Part shown: one piece after another, positions 25,564 to 33,240 of the stretch
Numbering within the stretch: the first letter of the stretch is position 1
How the letters are laid out: every line of letters starts with the position of its first letter
DNA from: JBKPIY01 sp046730475
GTDB taxonomy: Bacteria > Actinomycetota > Thermoleophilia > Solirubrobacterales > 70-9
Length of the DNA stretch: 43,132 bases
Direction of reading: 5' to 3'
Assembly (NCBI GenBank): GCA_046730475.1
Contig: JBKPIY010000002.1
Coordinates: 1 to 43,132, forward strand
The notes under the pieces: model-generated
Told to the model about the DNA's origin: nothing
What the model saw: only the letters and a program-made list of their open reading frames with translations
Database searches by the model: none
Program-made: the position numbers and the translations under genes

Positions 25564-25974
25564 ATGAGGTCCGACGAGATCGACGAGCTCGTCCGCCTCG
25601 GGCTCGAGAGCTACAACGCTCGCGACCCCGAGACGAGTCTCCCGATTTGGGACCCCGACTGTGAGTGGCACCCGTTCCTCCCGGCGGAGGTGGAGGGGGC
25701 GCCTGCCTACCACGGGCATGAGGGTGTTCGCCAGTGGTTCCGCGACACCGACGAGATGTTCTCCGAGGTGGCATGGACCGTCGAAGCGGTCCGCGACCTC
25801 GGGGACGACCGGGTGGTGGTGCTCGGCCGCCTTCAGGCTCGTGGCCGCATCAGCGGCGCCGAGGTGAGCGCACCAATCGGTCAGTTGTTCGAGCTCCGTG
25901 CGGGGAGGATCCTGCGGGGCTGGGCGTATACGAGTCACGAGCAGGCGCTCCGGGCCGCAGGGCGATCTCGATAG
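25564..25974 (+). CDS. SnoaL-like (NTF2-fold) protein
   Basis: A 136-residue single-domain protein: LVRLGLESYNARDPETSLP, WDPDCEWHPFLPAEVEG, HGHEGVRQWFRDTDEMFSE and IGQLFELRAGRILRGWAYTSHEQAL follow the NTF2/SnoaL fold (helix-loop, then curved sheet). Members are small cyclases, isomerases or ligand-binding proteins; no function can be assigned. It sits between two pseudogenes and is related in fold, though not obviously in sequence, to the C-terminal domain of the nearby ECF sigma factor. ATG 25564 has no clear Shine-Dalgarno. The gene looks intact with normal codon use. Confidence 0.8.
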   Translation: MRSDEIDELVRLGLESYNARDPETSLPIWDPDCEWHPFLPAEVEGAPAYHGHEGVRQWFRDTDEMFSEVAWTVEAVRDLGDDRVVVLGRLQARGRISGAEVSAPIGQLFELRAGRILRGWAYTSHEQALRAAGRSR

Positions 25975-25997
25975 GTCACGCCGGGCGGCGCTAGGCC

Positions 25998-26492
25998 CTA
26001 CCGGACGCCGGCGAGCGCGGGCCGGGCCAGCTCCGGGACGGCCTCGGGCGCCTCCGCGGCGACGATCTCCTCGAGGGCCTCGCGCAGCTGCGCGACGCGT
26101 TCGGTGCCGAAACGCTCTGCCCACCGCTTCTCCACCTTCGCGAAGAGCTTGAAGCCGGTGCGCTGCGCCTCGGCGCCGCGTTCGGTCAGGCGGATCAGCT
26201 TGGCCGGGCCGTCGACCGGATCGGGAACGCGCTCGACGTAGCCGAGGCTGACCAGGTCGTCGCCGAGCTCACCCGCCGACTGCTTGGTGATCGCGGCAAG
26301 CCGCGCCAACTCCGTCAGCCTCATGCCCTCGCCGCGGACGAAGCGGAAGACGCATCCGTGGGTGGGCCGAATGTCGCCGTAGCCGCTTGCGGCGAGGTCC
26401 CGCTCGAACTCGGCGAGCATCACCTGCTTGGCCACGTCGAGCAAACCGCTGAGCGGAACTCGGGGCGGTCGGCTGTGGTTGACGTCACTCAT
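25998..26492 (-). CDS. MarR-family transcriptional regulator
   Basis: A 164-residue winged-helix regulator. The recognition region reads MRLTELARLAAITKQSAGELGDDLVSLGYVERVPDPVDGPAK followed by LIRLTERGAEAQ, the typical MarR helix-turn-helix plus wing with Asp-Pro-x-Asp. MarR proteins usually repress a neighbouring exporter gene; the divergent exporter here is only a fragment, starting 14 nt away. The sequence directly before the ATG is AT-rich (TAATTA) but most of the normal promoter region may have been removed by the deletion that truncated the exporter. It may therefore be silent or transcribed from within the remnant. Confidence 0.88.
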   Translation of the reverse strand: MSDVNHSRPPRVPLSGLLDVAKQVMLAEFERDLAASGYGDIRPTHGCVFRFVRGEGMRLTELARLAAITKQSAGELGDDLVSLGYVERVPDPVDGPAKLIRLTERGAEAQRTGFKLFAKVEKRWAERFGTERVAQLREALEEIVAAEAPEAVPELARPALAGVR

Positions 26493-26499
26493 AATTAGT
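26487..26499. promoter_or_regulatory. Possible MarR operator at the marR start codon
   Basis: ACTCAT-A-ATTAGT is an imperfect palindrome (5 of 6 arm positions) in one of the few AT-rich spots of the region. It overlaps the marR ATG on the minus strand. MarR sites are usually AT-rich palindromes of this kind, but the match is short. Confidence 0.3.
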
Positions 26500-26505
26500 C
26501 AGGGG

Positions 26506-26859
26506 GTGGATTGGGCGGGCCTTCTGACCTTCTCGACGGCGCTGTTCTTGCTGGTGCCGGCGCTCGTGCGGGGCAACGACGAGGGCTGGGGCAGCACGCT
26601 AATCGTCTCGCTCTTGGCGGGGGGCGGGGGTCCTGTTCGCAGCCTTCACGGCGATCGAGCGAAGGGTCGCCGAGCCGATGCTGCCGCTGTCGCCGCCGAG
26701 CAGGGCTTCCTCCATGGCCTCAACGAGGTTCTCCTGCTCGGAGCCGTCCTGGCGTTCGCCGGGTCCGTGCTCGCGCTGTGGCTGGTGCGCGAGCGCGAGA
26801 TCGAGCGCGAGACGGTAGGGGCAGCGCTCCAGGCGGAGCCGGGGGCGGCGAGAGCCTGA
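26506..26859 (+). pseudogene. Truncated DHA2-type (EmrB/QacA-like) MFS exporter remnant
   Basis: The fragment starts mid-protein with VDWAGLLTFSTALFLLVPAL and VRGNDEGWGSTLIVSLLAGG, which corresponds to the seventh/eighth TM region of 14-TM drug:H+ antiporters. After a G-run near 26627 the family sequence continues in another frame (VLFAAFTAIERRVAEPMLPL), then near 26698 returns to the first frame as FLHGLNEVLLLGAVLAFAGS and LALWLVRERE, the last TM. So the first half and an internal block are missing and there is at least one frameshift; the open frame of 118 codons from GTG 26506 cannot be a working transporter. It pairs with the divergent marR. Confidence 0.7.
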
Positions 26860-26879
26860 GCCGGGTTCCCTCGCTTTGG

Positions 26880-26914
26880 CCGGGCGCCGGCGCCGAGCAG
26901 GCGTCGGCGCCCGG
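26880..26914 (-). terminator. Strong hairpin after the adhE-WS/DGAT operon
   Basis: A 15-pair stem (26880-26894 with 26900-26914, one G-U pair) and a 5-nt loop GAGCA. It begins 3 nt beyond the WS/DGAT stop and also lies just after the exporter remnant on the other strand, so it could act in both directions. There is no U-tract. Confidence 0.6.
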
Positions 26915-26917
26915 GCC

Positions 26918-28306
26918 TCAGGCGGAGAGAACTCTGACCTCCCGCTCGAACGCGGAGATAATCGACTCCGGGTCGGGAACCAGCCCAGCGTCCACCATCA
27001 GACCGACCGTGATCTCTCCGGCGTAGCTGAAGATCGACACGCTCATCGAAACCTCTCCCGAGCACGGCGCCCAGACCAGGACGCCGCGCACCGGGGTCCC
27101 CGCGAGATACACCCGTCGCCCGGGTCCGGGCACGTTCGTCATCACCGCGCTCGCCTTGGTCGAGAAGAGATCGACCAGGCGCTTCTCGATCTGCACCGGG
27201 GTCCTTCCGATCGCATCGAGCACGCCGTAGGAGACCGCGCCCTCAGGGGAGTGCTTGATCTCGTCCATCCGCCGGTGCACCTCGTGGAGCCGTCGACCGG
27301 GGTCCTCGATCCCCACCGGGAGCCGCAGGAAGACGAGCCCGAAGCGGTTTCCCAGGTCGGGCTCGAGCGGCTGGTCGAGCGGCCTCAGATTGAAGGGGAC
27401 GAATGCGGTGAGCTCATCCACCAGTCCGCCGCGGTCTCTGAGGTAGCTGCCCAGCGCGCCCGCGACGGCGGTCAGCACCACATCGTTCACCGTGGTCCCG
27501 GTCGCGTGACCGACCGTCTTCACATCCTGGAGCGCCATCGGCGCGGACCAGGCGACACGCCGGGCGACGCCCATCTCGCCCTTCAGCGGCGTTCGCGCAT
27601 CCGCGCCCGCGAGCAGCACCTTCGCCAGCGCCTCGGCGTCGGCGCGCCCGGCGGCCGCCAGATCGAGGAGGTGCGAGGGGTGCCTTCCCACCTCGATCGC
27701 CTCGTGGGCGAGCATGCCCGCCGCGCCGCGTGCCGCCGCGAGCACGCCGGTGCCGGGCGGCGTCAACCGCCCCGGCGCGCGTTGACGCGGCCCGACGCCG
27801 TCTCCGCCGTTCTCCGGCCGCGCGATCCCAGCGTCCACGGACTCGTCCGTGAGTGAGAGCAGGACTCGCGCGAGGGCGATCCCGTCGGCGATGCAGTGAT
27901 GGATGCGCCAGACGATCGCCGCGCCGTCCCGGTAGCCGTCGACGAACTGGGCGTGCCAGAGCGGCTTCGAGGGGTCGAGCGGGCTCGCCATCAGATCGGC
28001 GACGAAGGCCTGGAGGGCGGCGCGATCGCCCGGCGGAGGCAGGGCAACCCGATGGAGATGGAGATCGAGGTCGAAGTGCGGATCCTCCTCCCAGTGCGGT
28101 CCGGAGAGCGGCGTCCGCCCCTCCACGACCCGCTGCTTGAAGCAGGGAAAGCACCCGACCAGACGCTGCCCTGCGATCTCCCTCACGCGCTCCCAGTCCG
28201 GCCGCTCGTCGAACCAGACGATGGCAGTGATCACCATCAGGTTCGTCGGCCGGTCCATGTGCAGCCAGGCGGCATCGGCATGGGACATCTTTCGCGCGGG
28301 GGGCAC
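26918..28306 (-). CDS. Wax ester synthase / diacylglycerol acyltransferase (WS/DGAT)
   Basis: A 462-residue acyltransferase with the catalytic HHxxxDG motif as HHCIADG (136-142) in RIHHCIADGIALARVLL. N-terminal SHADAAWLHMDRPTNLM and C-terminal VMTNVPGPGRRVYLAG and the NDVVLTAVAGAL helix are family marks. It joins acyl-CoA to a fatty alcohol (wax ester) or diacylglycerol (triacylglycerol), at the membrane/lipid-droplet surface. Length matches the actinobacterial Tgs/WS-DGAT family. Its ATG is 2 nt after the AdhE stop, so both are translated from one message; this makes an alcohol from AdhE a plausible acceptor (inference). A strong hairpin follows the stop. Confidence 0.93.
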   Translation of the reverse strand: MPPARKMSHADAAWLHMDRPTNLMVITAIVWFDERPDWERVREIAGQRLVGCFPCFKQRVVEGRTPLSGPHWEEDPHFDLDLHLHRVALPPPGDRAALQAFVADLMASPLDPSKPLWHAQFVDGYRDGAAIVWRIHHCIADGIALARVLLSLTDESVDAGIARPENGGDGVGPRQRAPGRLTPPGTGVLAAARGAAGMLAHEAIEVGRHPSHLLDLAAAGRADAEALAKVLLAGADARTPLKGEMGVARRVAWSAPMALQDVKTVGHATGTTVNDVVLTAVAGALGSYLRDRGGLVDELTAFVPFNLRPLDQPLEPDLGNRFGLVFLRLPVGIEDPGRRLHEVHRRMDEIKHSPEGAVSYGVLDAIGRTPVQIEKRLVDLFSTKASAVMTNVPGPGRRVYLAGTPVRGVLVWAPCSGEVSMSVSIFSYAGEITVGLMVDAGLVPDPESIISAFEREVRVLSA

Positions 28307-28308
28307 GG

Positions 28309-30918
28309 CTATGGACGACCCTCGTAGGCGGCCGTCAGCAGCGATGCGAGCTCCTCAATCATCGGCATCCTCGGGTTCGTCCTGATGCTGGGGTCCGCGA
28401 AGGCGGCCTTCACCAGCTCGGGGAGGGCGGCCTCGAACTCCTCCTTCGGCACCCCCGCCTCGGCAAGCGAGCGCGGTATCCGAACGGCGTCGAGGAGCTC
28501 GTCGACGCGCGCGAACAGTCGCTCGCGCCTCTCCTCCATGCCCCTTCCGCCGAGCCCGAGCACCCAGGCCGTCTGCGCGTACTTGTCCGGCGCGACGTAG
28601 GTCGAGTAGCCCGGCGCGGGCATGAACTTCGAGGGGATCGAAGCGTTGTAGCGGAGCACGTGCGGCAGGAAGATGCCGTTGGCGCGGCCGTGGGCGATCC
28701 CGAACCGGGCCCCGACGGCGTGCGCGAGGGCATGGTTAACGCCGACGAAGGCGTTGGAGAAGGCGAGCCCGGCGATCGTCGCCGCATTCGACATCGCCGT
28801 TCGGACCTCGAGGTCGGAGCCGTCCGCGTAGGCGCGGGGGAGCGCGTCCATGATCAGGTTGATCGCCTGCATGCAGAAGGCGTCTGTGTAAGGCGAGGCG
28901 AAGATGGACACCCCCGCCTCGAGGGCGTGGGTGAGGGCGTCGACCCCGGTGTCCGCGGTCACGGTCGGGGGCATCGTCAGGGTCAGGGTGGGATCGACGA
29001 TCGCCACATCGGGAACGAGCGAGTAGTCGACGAGCGTCACCTTTCGCCCCGCGGCGCTGACCACCGCCGCGGGAGAGACCTCCGAGCCCGTGCCCGCGGT
29101 GGTTGGAAGCGCCAGCAGGCGCACGGTGTGCTCGACCTGCGGGTAGTGGGCGACGCGCTTGCGCGCGTCGAGGAAGGGCAGCGACAGCTCCCGGAGCGAG
29201 AGCTCGGGGCTCTCGTGGAAGAGCCGCATGGCCTTGGCCGCATCCAGCACCGAGCCCCCTCCGACGGCGACGATGCAGTCGGCGTCGAACTCCCCCAGCA
29301 CCTCGGTCCCGGCCCTGATCTCTTCTTCGGTCGGCTCGGGATGGATCTCCGAGAACAGATGCACGTTCGCGCCCTCGAGATGGCGACGCACCTCCTCGGC
29401 GACGCCGCGGGCCTCGCCGTCGATGTCGGTGACGAGCAGGAACTGCGCGGCCTTCACGTCGCGCAGGTTCTGGATCGAGCCGGCGTTGAAGTAGGTGTCG
29501 GAGGGGACGCGGAACCATTGCGGAGGCGTCCGCCGCCGTGAGACGGTCTTCACGTTGAGCAGGTTGCGGTAGTTGACGTTGTCGGTGGTGTTCGAGCCGC
29601 CCCAGGTCCCGCAGCCGAGCGAGAAGGTCGGGGTCAGCGAGTTGTAGATCCCGCCGAGGGCGCCGACCGCGGTGGGCGCGTTGACCAGGATGCGGCCGGT
29701 CCGGACCCGGCTCGCAAAACGCTCGATCACTGAATCGTCGGTGGCGTAGACGGCCGAGGTGTGACCGAGCCCGCCGTGTTCGGTGATCAGCTCGCAGGCG
29801 GCGATCGCGTGATCCAGCGACGGGGAGCGGACCAGGCCGAGGACCGGCATCAGCTTCTCCTGGATCAGTGGATGCTCGGCCAGCAGCGCCAGGTCGGGCG
29901 GGAGGGGCGCGAGCAGCACCTTCGCGCCCGCCTTGACCGAGAAGTCGGCCATCGCCCCGAGATTGACGCAGGACTGCCCGAGGGCGCGTGGGTCGACCCG
30001 ACCGTCCGGCTCGAACGCGAGGTCGGCGAGGGCCTCCGCCTCGGCGGCGCTCAGCAGTTGCGCGCCCATCCGCTCGAGCTCGGCGACAACCTGATCGTAG
30101 ATCGGCTCGTCCACGACACAGGTCTGCTCCGCCGGGCAGATCACCGAGGCGTCGAAGGTCTTCGAGATCAGCATGTCGACGACCGCCATCCCGACCCCGG
30201 CGCTACGGTGCAGATAGACTGGCGCGTTCCCGGGGCCAACGCTCAGGGATGGCTTCCCCGCGGCGTTGGCCGCCGCCACCGCTTTCGGGCCGCCCGTGGT
30301 CCAGATCAGGTCGATGCCGTCGTGGTGGAACAGGTATTGGGAGACGTCGAGCGTGGGGTCGGGGATCACCTGGAGCGCGCCCGGGGGCAGCCCGACGGCC
30401 TCGCCCGCCTCCTGAAGGATGTCCACGGCGCGGACGGCGCAGCGGGCGGCACGCGCCGAGGGGCGGAAGACGATCGCGTTGCGGGTCTTGGCCGCCACGA
30501 TCGATTTGAACAGGGCGGTGGACGTCGGGTTGGTGATCGGGAGCAGCGCGAGGACGACGCCGATCGGCTCCGCCACCCGCTGGATCCCGTTCCTTCGATC
30601 GTCTTCGATCACCCCGACCGACGGCTTGTCCTTCAGATAGTCGTAGAGGAACTCGGTGGCGATGTAGTTCTTGACGACCTTGTCCTCGAGGACGCCGAAC
30701 CCGGTCTCCTCCATCGCCAGCTCGGCGAGCTCGATGGCGCTCTCCAACCCTGCGACGACCATCGCCCAGACGATCGCGTCGACGGCCTCCTGGTCGAGCC
30801 GGCGAAAGCTCTCCGCTGCCGTCTGGGCCCGAATCACGAATCCGTCCAGGCGATCGGCCTGCGCCGGGTCGACTACCTCAACCGGCCGTTGTTCGGACCT
30901 GGTTTGCGAGACGCCCAT
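28309..30918 (-). CDS. adhE: Bifunctional acetaldehyde-CoA/alcohol dehydrogenase AdhE
   Basis: An 869-residue fusion of a CoA-acylating aldehyde dehydrogenase (about 20-450) and an iron-type alcohol dehydrogenase (about 470-869), the full AdhE length. The catalytic Cys is Cys261 in DASVICPAEQTCVVDE. The linker region GTWGGSNTTDNVNYRNLLNV is typical. In the ADH half, GGGSVLDAAKAM (553-564) binds NAD, TTAGTGSEVSPAAVV is conserved, and the metal ligands are likely Asp660 and His664 (GVDALTHALEA) with His733 and His743 (NHALAHAVGARFGIAHG). It reduces acyl-CoA to aldehyde and then alcohol with NADH, reversibly, and family members form spirosomes. ATG 30918 is preceded by GGAGGAG about 10 nt upstream. 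First gene of an operon with WS/DGAT. Confidence 0.95.
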   Translation of the reverse strand: MGVSQTRSEQRPVEVVDPAQADRLDGFVIRAQTAAESFRRLDQEAVDAIVWAMVVAGLESAIELAELAMEETGFGVLEDKVVKNYIATEFLYDYLKDKPSVGVIEDDRRNGIQRVAEPIGVVLALLPITNPTSTALFKSIVAAKTRNAIVFRPSARAARCAVRAVDILQEAGEAVGLPPGALQVIPDPTLDVSQYLFHHDGIDLIWTTGGPKAVAAANAAGKPSLSVGPGNAPVYLHRSAGVGMAVVDMLISKTFDASVICPAEQTCVVDEPIYDQVVAELERMGAQLLSAAEAEALADLAFEPDGRVDPRALGQSCVNLGAMADFSVKAGAKVLLAPLPPDLALLAEHPLIQEKLMPVLGLVRSPSLDHAIAACELITEHGGLGHTSAVYATDDSVIERFASRVRTGRILVNAPTAVGALGGIYNSLTPTFSLGCGTWGGSNTTDNVNYRNLLNVKTVSRRRTPPQWFRVPSDTYFNAGSIQNLRDVKAAQFLLVTDIDGEARGVAEEVRRHLEGANVHLFSEIHPEPTEEEIRAGTEVLGEFDADCIVAVGGGSVLDAAKAMRLFHESPELSLRELSLPFLDARKRVAHYPQVEHTVRLLALPTTAGTGSEVSPAAVVSAAGRKVTLVDYSLVPDVAIVDPTLTLTMPPTVTADTGVDALTHALEAGVSIFASPYTDAFCMQAINLIMDALPRAYADGSDLEVRTAMSNAATIAGLAFSNAFVGVNHALAHAVGARFGIAHGRANGIFLPHVLRYNASIPSKFMPAPGYSTYVAPDKYAQTAWVLGLGGRGMEERRERLFARVDELLDAVRIPRSLAEAGVPKEEFEAALPELVKAAFADPSIRTNPRMPMIEELASLLTAAYEGRP

Positions 30919-31142
30919 CCTCTCTCGCTCCTCCCGGGTACCGTAGCGCCGGCGCTGGGGCCGGGGCGCGAGAACAGGGTCGAGGCTTAGCCGGCCGCTT
31001 CGGGTCCACCGCGCGGGCGGCGTGCTGCCGGCTGGAACAACCCGAAGGTGATCGGTGCGAGCGTCCCCGGACGCGGTTGCGAAGCTCAGGTGGGAGTCCG
31101 AGATCGCTCGCGCGTGGGGCGGGCGTTAAGGAGGATCTCGGA

Positions 31143-31364
31143 GTGTCCGAAAACGGAAGCGGGGCGGCGGCGCGGATTTGCGACTCCCCCGCCGCCCCCT
31201 CACCGCGGTCTGGGGCGGCCGAGCACGGCTGGTGCTATGGAACGAGACCAAGTTGCTCCGCGATCCCCAGCTACCTGATCGAGTCGATCTACCTGGGGAC
31301 CTCAGCGGCCCAGGGTCTTCATCAGACGTTCATCGCGCGGGAGCCGACAAGTTCCCGGAGGTGA
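31143..31364 (+). CDS. Possible small hypothetical protein (73 aa) with ideal ribosome-binding site
   Basis: GTG at 31143 is preceded by AAGGAGG (31128-31134), a full match to the anti-Shine-Dalgarno, with an 8-nt spacer. The 73-residue product is rich in Ser, Ala and Arg with three Cys, has no signal peptide or TM helix, and matches no family I know. Third positions are about 78% GC, lower than neighbouring genes, so it could be spurious or a foreign gene. The 31161-31198 inverted repeat lies within its first 19 codons and could hinder translation. Confidence 0.3.
   Translation: MSENGSGAAARICDSPAAPSPRSGAAEHGWCYGTRPSCSAIPSYLIESIYLGTSAAQGLHQTFIAREPTSSRR
31161..31198. repeat. Perfect 10-bp inverted repeat with 18-nt loop
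   Basis: GGGGCGGCGG (31161-31170) and CCGCCGCCCC (31189-31198) are exact complements. There is no T-tract on either side. It might end transcription of the minus-strand islet genes, or be chance in GC-rich DNA. Confidence 0.5.
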
Positions 31365-31536
31365 ACATTCGGGCCAGGAAACCGCTCTGGAATCAGGCGC
31401 CCCGAGATCCGCGTCTCGCATGACAGAGCTGCCGACCTGCTTGCAGTCGGTCTCTGCAATAAGAGCCATCGGACCGACGGCGTATCGCAGAAAGCGCCCG
31501 ATTCTTGAAATAACGGCCCGTCCAGCCCGACCAGGG

Positions 31537-31768
31537 CTACCGGAGCGGCGCCGGAAGGAAGTGCTTGAGCTCGACGTCGTCTCGGTCGAGCGCGAATCGG
31601 ACGCCCTCCTCGGCGAGGCGATGCGCTTGGTCGTAGGTATCGGCGACCACGGTCCAGTCGGGGACCTCGGGTGAGCTCGCCACCCAGGAGTCGTCGTCGC
31701 GCTTCGTAGATCACGCGAACCCGATCGATGGGCGCCTCCGAGAGCAGCCTCAAGCGTCTCCTTCTCAT
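31537..31768 (-). pseudogene. HicB-like antitoxin-domain gene, frameshifted
   Basis: The minus-strand frame opening at ATG 31768 (overlapping the DUF2293 stop as ATGA) reads MRRRRLRLLSEAPIDRVRVIYEAR and then loses similarity. One frame over, starting near 31698, it continues DDDSWVASSPEVPDWTVVAD and TYDQAHRLAEEGVRFALDRD to a stop at 31539-31537. Joined, this is the small HicB/DUF1902-like beta-alpha domain (VIY...W.A.SPxVPxW...A.TYxxA..LAxEGVRFAL). The span is 232 nt, one more than a multiple of three, so a single inserted base explains the break. It may be a real lesion or a sequencing/assembly error in a run of CGA repeats. No HicA-type toxin gene is next to it. Confidence 0.6.
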
Positions 31769-32442
31769 CGGCCCCACCGCTCGAGGACTCGATCGACGTC
31801 GGCGCGAACTCGCTCGCGCGCCTCCCACCGATCGATGTCAGACATGAGGAGGTCGTCGTAGTCGGTGTCCTCGTGCCGCACCGAGGCGGCGACCGCCATC
31901 GCGATCGCGCTCGGATCGAGCGCGCGCCCGGCCGCGGTCCTTCCCACCCGACCGGTCCCCCGCCCGCCGGCATGCTGCGCAATCGCGTCGGCTCGCCGTC
32001 GTGGGCAGCCCGGGAAGAGGCGCATGATTTCGCGTGCCATCTCGGCCTGGAAGCGAAGGTCCTGTTGCGCCCGTCTGGCCCGCTCGCGGTCGCGGCGCCG
32101 CGCTCGCGCATCCGCATCGGCGAGGCACTCTGCCTCGGCGCGCTCCAGCGCCTGCTCTTCGACCAGTACCCCCTGGCGCTCATACCGCTTCCGCGCCCGG
32201 CTGAAGCGCACGACGACGGCCGAGAGCGCGCTTGCCTTTCTTGCCCGTCGGGTGACCGCGGCGTCGCCGGAGGGGAGGAAGACGAGGTGGTCGAGGTCCG
32301 CACACGACATGCACAAGGGGCCCTCGTCGACCATCCTCAGCAGGCCGCTGTTGCGGCTGCACTCGGCGCAGTTCCAATCCTTGAGCGGTGAGACGACGAC
32401 GAGATCGTGCCTGCGCTTCTGCGTTTCGCCCCCGATCTTCAC
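31765..32442 (-). CDS. DUF2293 domain protein with N-terminal zinc-ribbon-like motif
   Basis: A 225-residue protein. N-terminal WNCAECSRNSGLLRM ... LCMSCADLDHLVFLPSGD gives two CxxC knuckles, likely one zinc site. A charged Arg/Glu/Ala-rich helical segment (about 70-125, coiled-coil-like) leads to the DUF2293 domain: REIMRLFPGCPRRRADAIAQ, HAGGRGTGRVGRTAAGRALD and VRHEDTDYDDLLM. DUF2293 has no established function; the Arg-rich conserved core suggests nucleic acid contact (inference). GTG 32442 is preceded by GAGGAG with a 9-nt gap, within the stop region of the upstream pRiA4b-type gene, so the two are coupled; the stop overlaps the HicB-like ORF. Confidence 0.82.
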   Translation of the reverse strand: MKIGGETQKRRHDLVVVSPLKDWNCAECSRNSGLLRMVDEGPLCMSCADLDHLVFLPSGDAAVTRRARKASALSAVVVRFSRARKRYERQGVLVEEQALERAEAECLADADARARRRDRERARRAQQDLRFQAEMAREIMRLFPGCPRRRADAIAQHAGGRGTGRVGRTAAGRALDPSAIAMAVAASVRHEDTDYDDLLMSDIDRWEARERVRADVDRVLERWGR

Positions 32443-32448
32443 GGCCAG

Positions 32449-32922
32449 CTACTCCTCGAGTCCGAGCTCCTCGGCTGATTCGCGGCCGTATTGATCGGGG
32501 ATCCAGCCCCAGCCCCAGATTGGGACCGGCCGTGTGGGCAGTGGGCCCGGGCCGTACTCCTCGCGGGGGTCGAGTTTGTCGGGGAACACTCGGCATCGGT
32601 GGCGCCAGTCGTCCCCAAGGTCGAAGACGTACGTGAACTCCTCGCCGGGCTTCAGCTCACGCGTGACCTTCAACTCGTCGTGGTCGAGCCACGTGTGCTC
32701 CCCGGGATCGACATCGGCGAAGCCGATCCGCCGGCCATCCGCGAGCTCAAACACGTGCAGATGGCTCAGATCCCACCGCCCGAAGGCCGCGTCGATCGCC
32801 TCGGCAAGCTTCGCAAACGAATGCGTCGGGCCGACGATGAACACTCGCCCGGGCACCGGATCGCATTTGATGTCGCGGCCGCCCTCGAGCTCGACCCGGA
32901 TCTGAAGCCAGGTTCGCGGCAT
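32449..32922 (-). CDS. Plasmid pRiA4b ORF-3-like protein (PF07929 type)
   Basis: A 157-residue protein. LQIRVELEGGRDIKCDPVP, AIDAAFGRWDLSHLHVFELA and FTYVFDLGDDWRHRCRV (the F-x-Y-x-(Y/F)-D-x-GDDW-x-H hallmark) identify the family, named from an Agrobacterium rhizogenes plasmid ORF and common on plasmids and islands; function unknown. I start at ATG 32922 because that begins with the family's first strand; the frame is open to 33075 without similarity. It is the first of three same-strand genes, 6 nt before DUF2293, and lies 161 nt from the 3' end of the tRNA-Arg on the same strand. Confidence 0.82.
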   Translation of the reverse strand: MPRTWLQIRVELEGGRDIKCDPVPGRVFIVGPTHSFAKLAEAIDAAFGRWDLSHLHVFELADGRRIGFADVDPGEHTWLDHDELKVTRELKPGEEFTYVFDLGDDWRHRCRVFPDKLDPREEYGPGPLPTRPVPIWGWGWIPDQYGRESAEELGLEE

Positions 32923-33083
32923 CGATGCGCAGACTAACCCCGCCGCGGCTCGGGTGCGAACGGGTTCGGGAAGGCACGATCGGGTCGGGCGTGTACCCCT
33001 CTCGTACCCTCGCCGGCCGCGAGTGAGAGACTCAGAAAGGAGTAGGCCGCCCGCAGCACAGACAATTCCCTGCAAATGACGAA

Positions 33084-33157
<74 letters not shown>

Positions 33158-33240
33158 GGATCGCTGACATGAGAGTAGAGGCGGAGGCCTCGCTTGGCCA
33201 CCCGAGGCGGTTGATCCAACCCTCATCGCCGGCAACTGAG

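Larger units (their letters stand above)
30919..31536. other. Stretch without a confident gene between adhE and the HicB-like remnant
   Basis: About 620 bp, visibly less GC-rich than its surroundings in parts (for example TTGAAATAA near 31504). It contains the adhE ribosome-binding region, a 10-bp inverted repeat and one small ORF with a perfect Shine-Dalgarno, both listed separately. Other open frames here show no family similarity and poor codon bias. It may be the eroded edge of the tRNA-linked islet. Confidence 0.6.

Noticed and set aside
29761..30990. 409-codon plus-strand frame opposite adhE
   Set aside because: Shadow frame with His/Arg/Gly-rich composition; the minus strand encodes full AdhE.
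31398..31406. 9-bp match (CGCCCCGAG) to the tRNA-Arg 3' end (33084-33092), possible att repeat
   Set aside because: Nine bases in DNA this GC-rich are not far from chance, and the match does not extend on either side; no integrase in the window.
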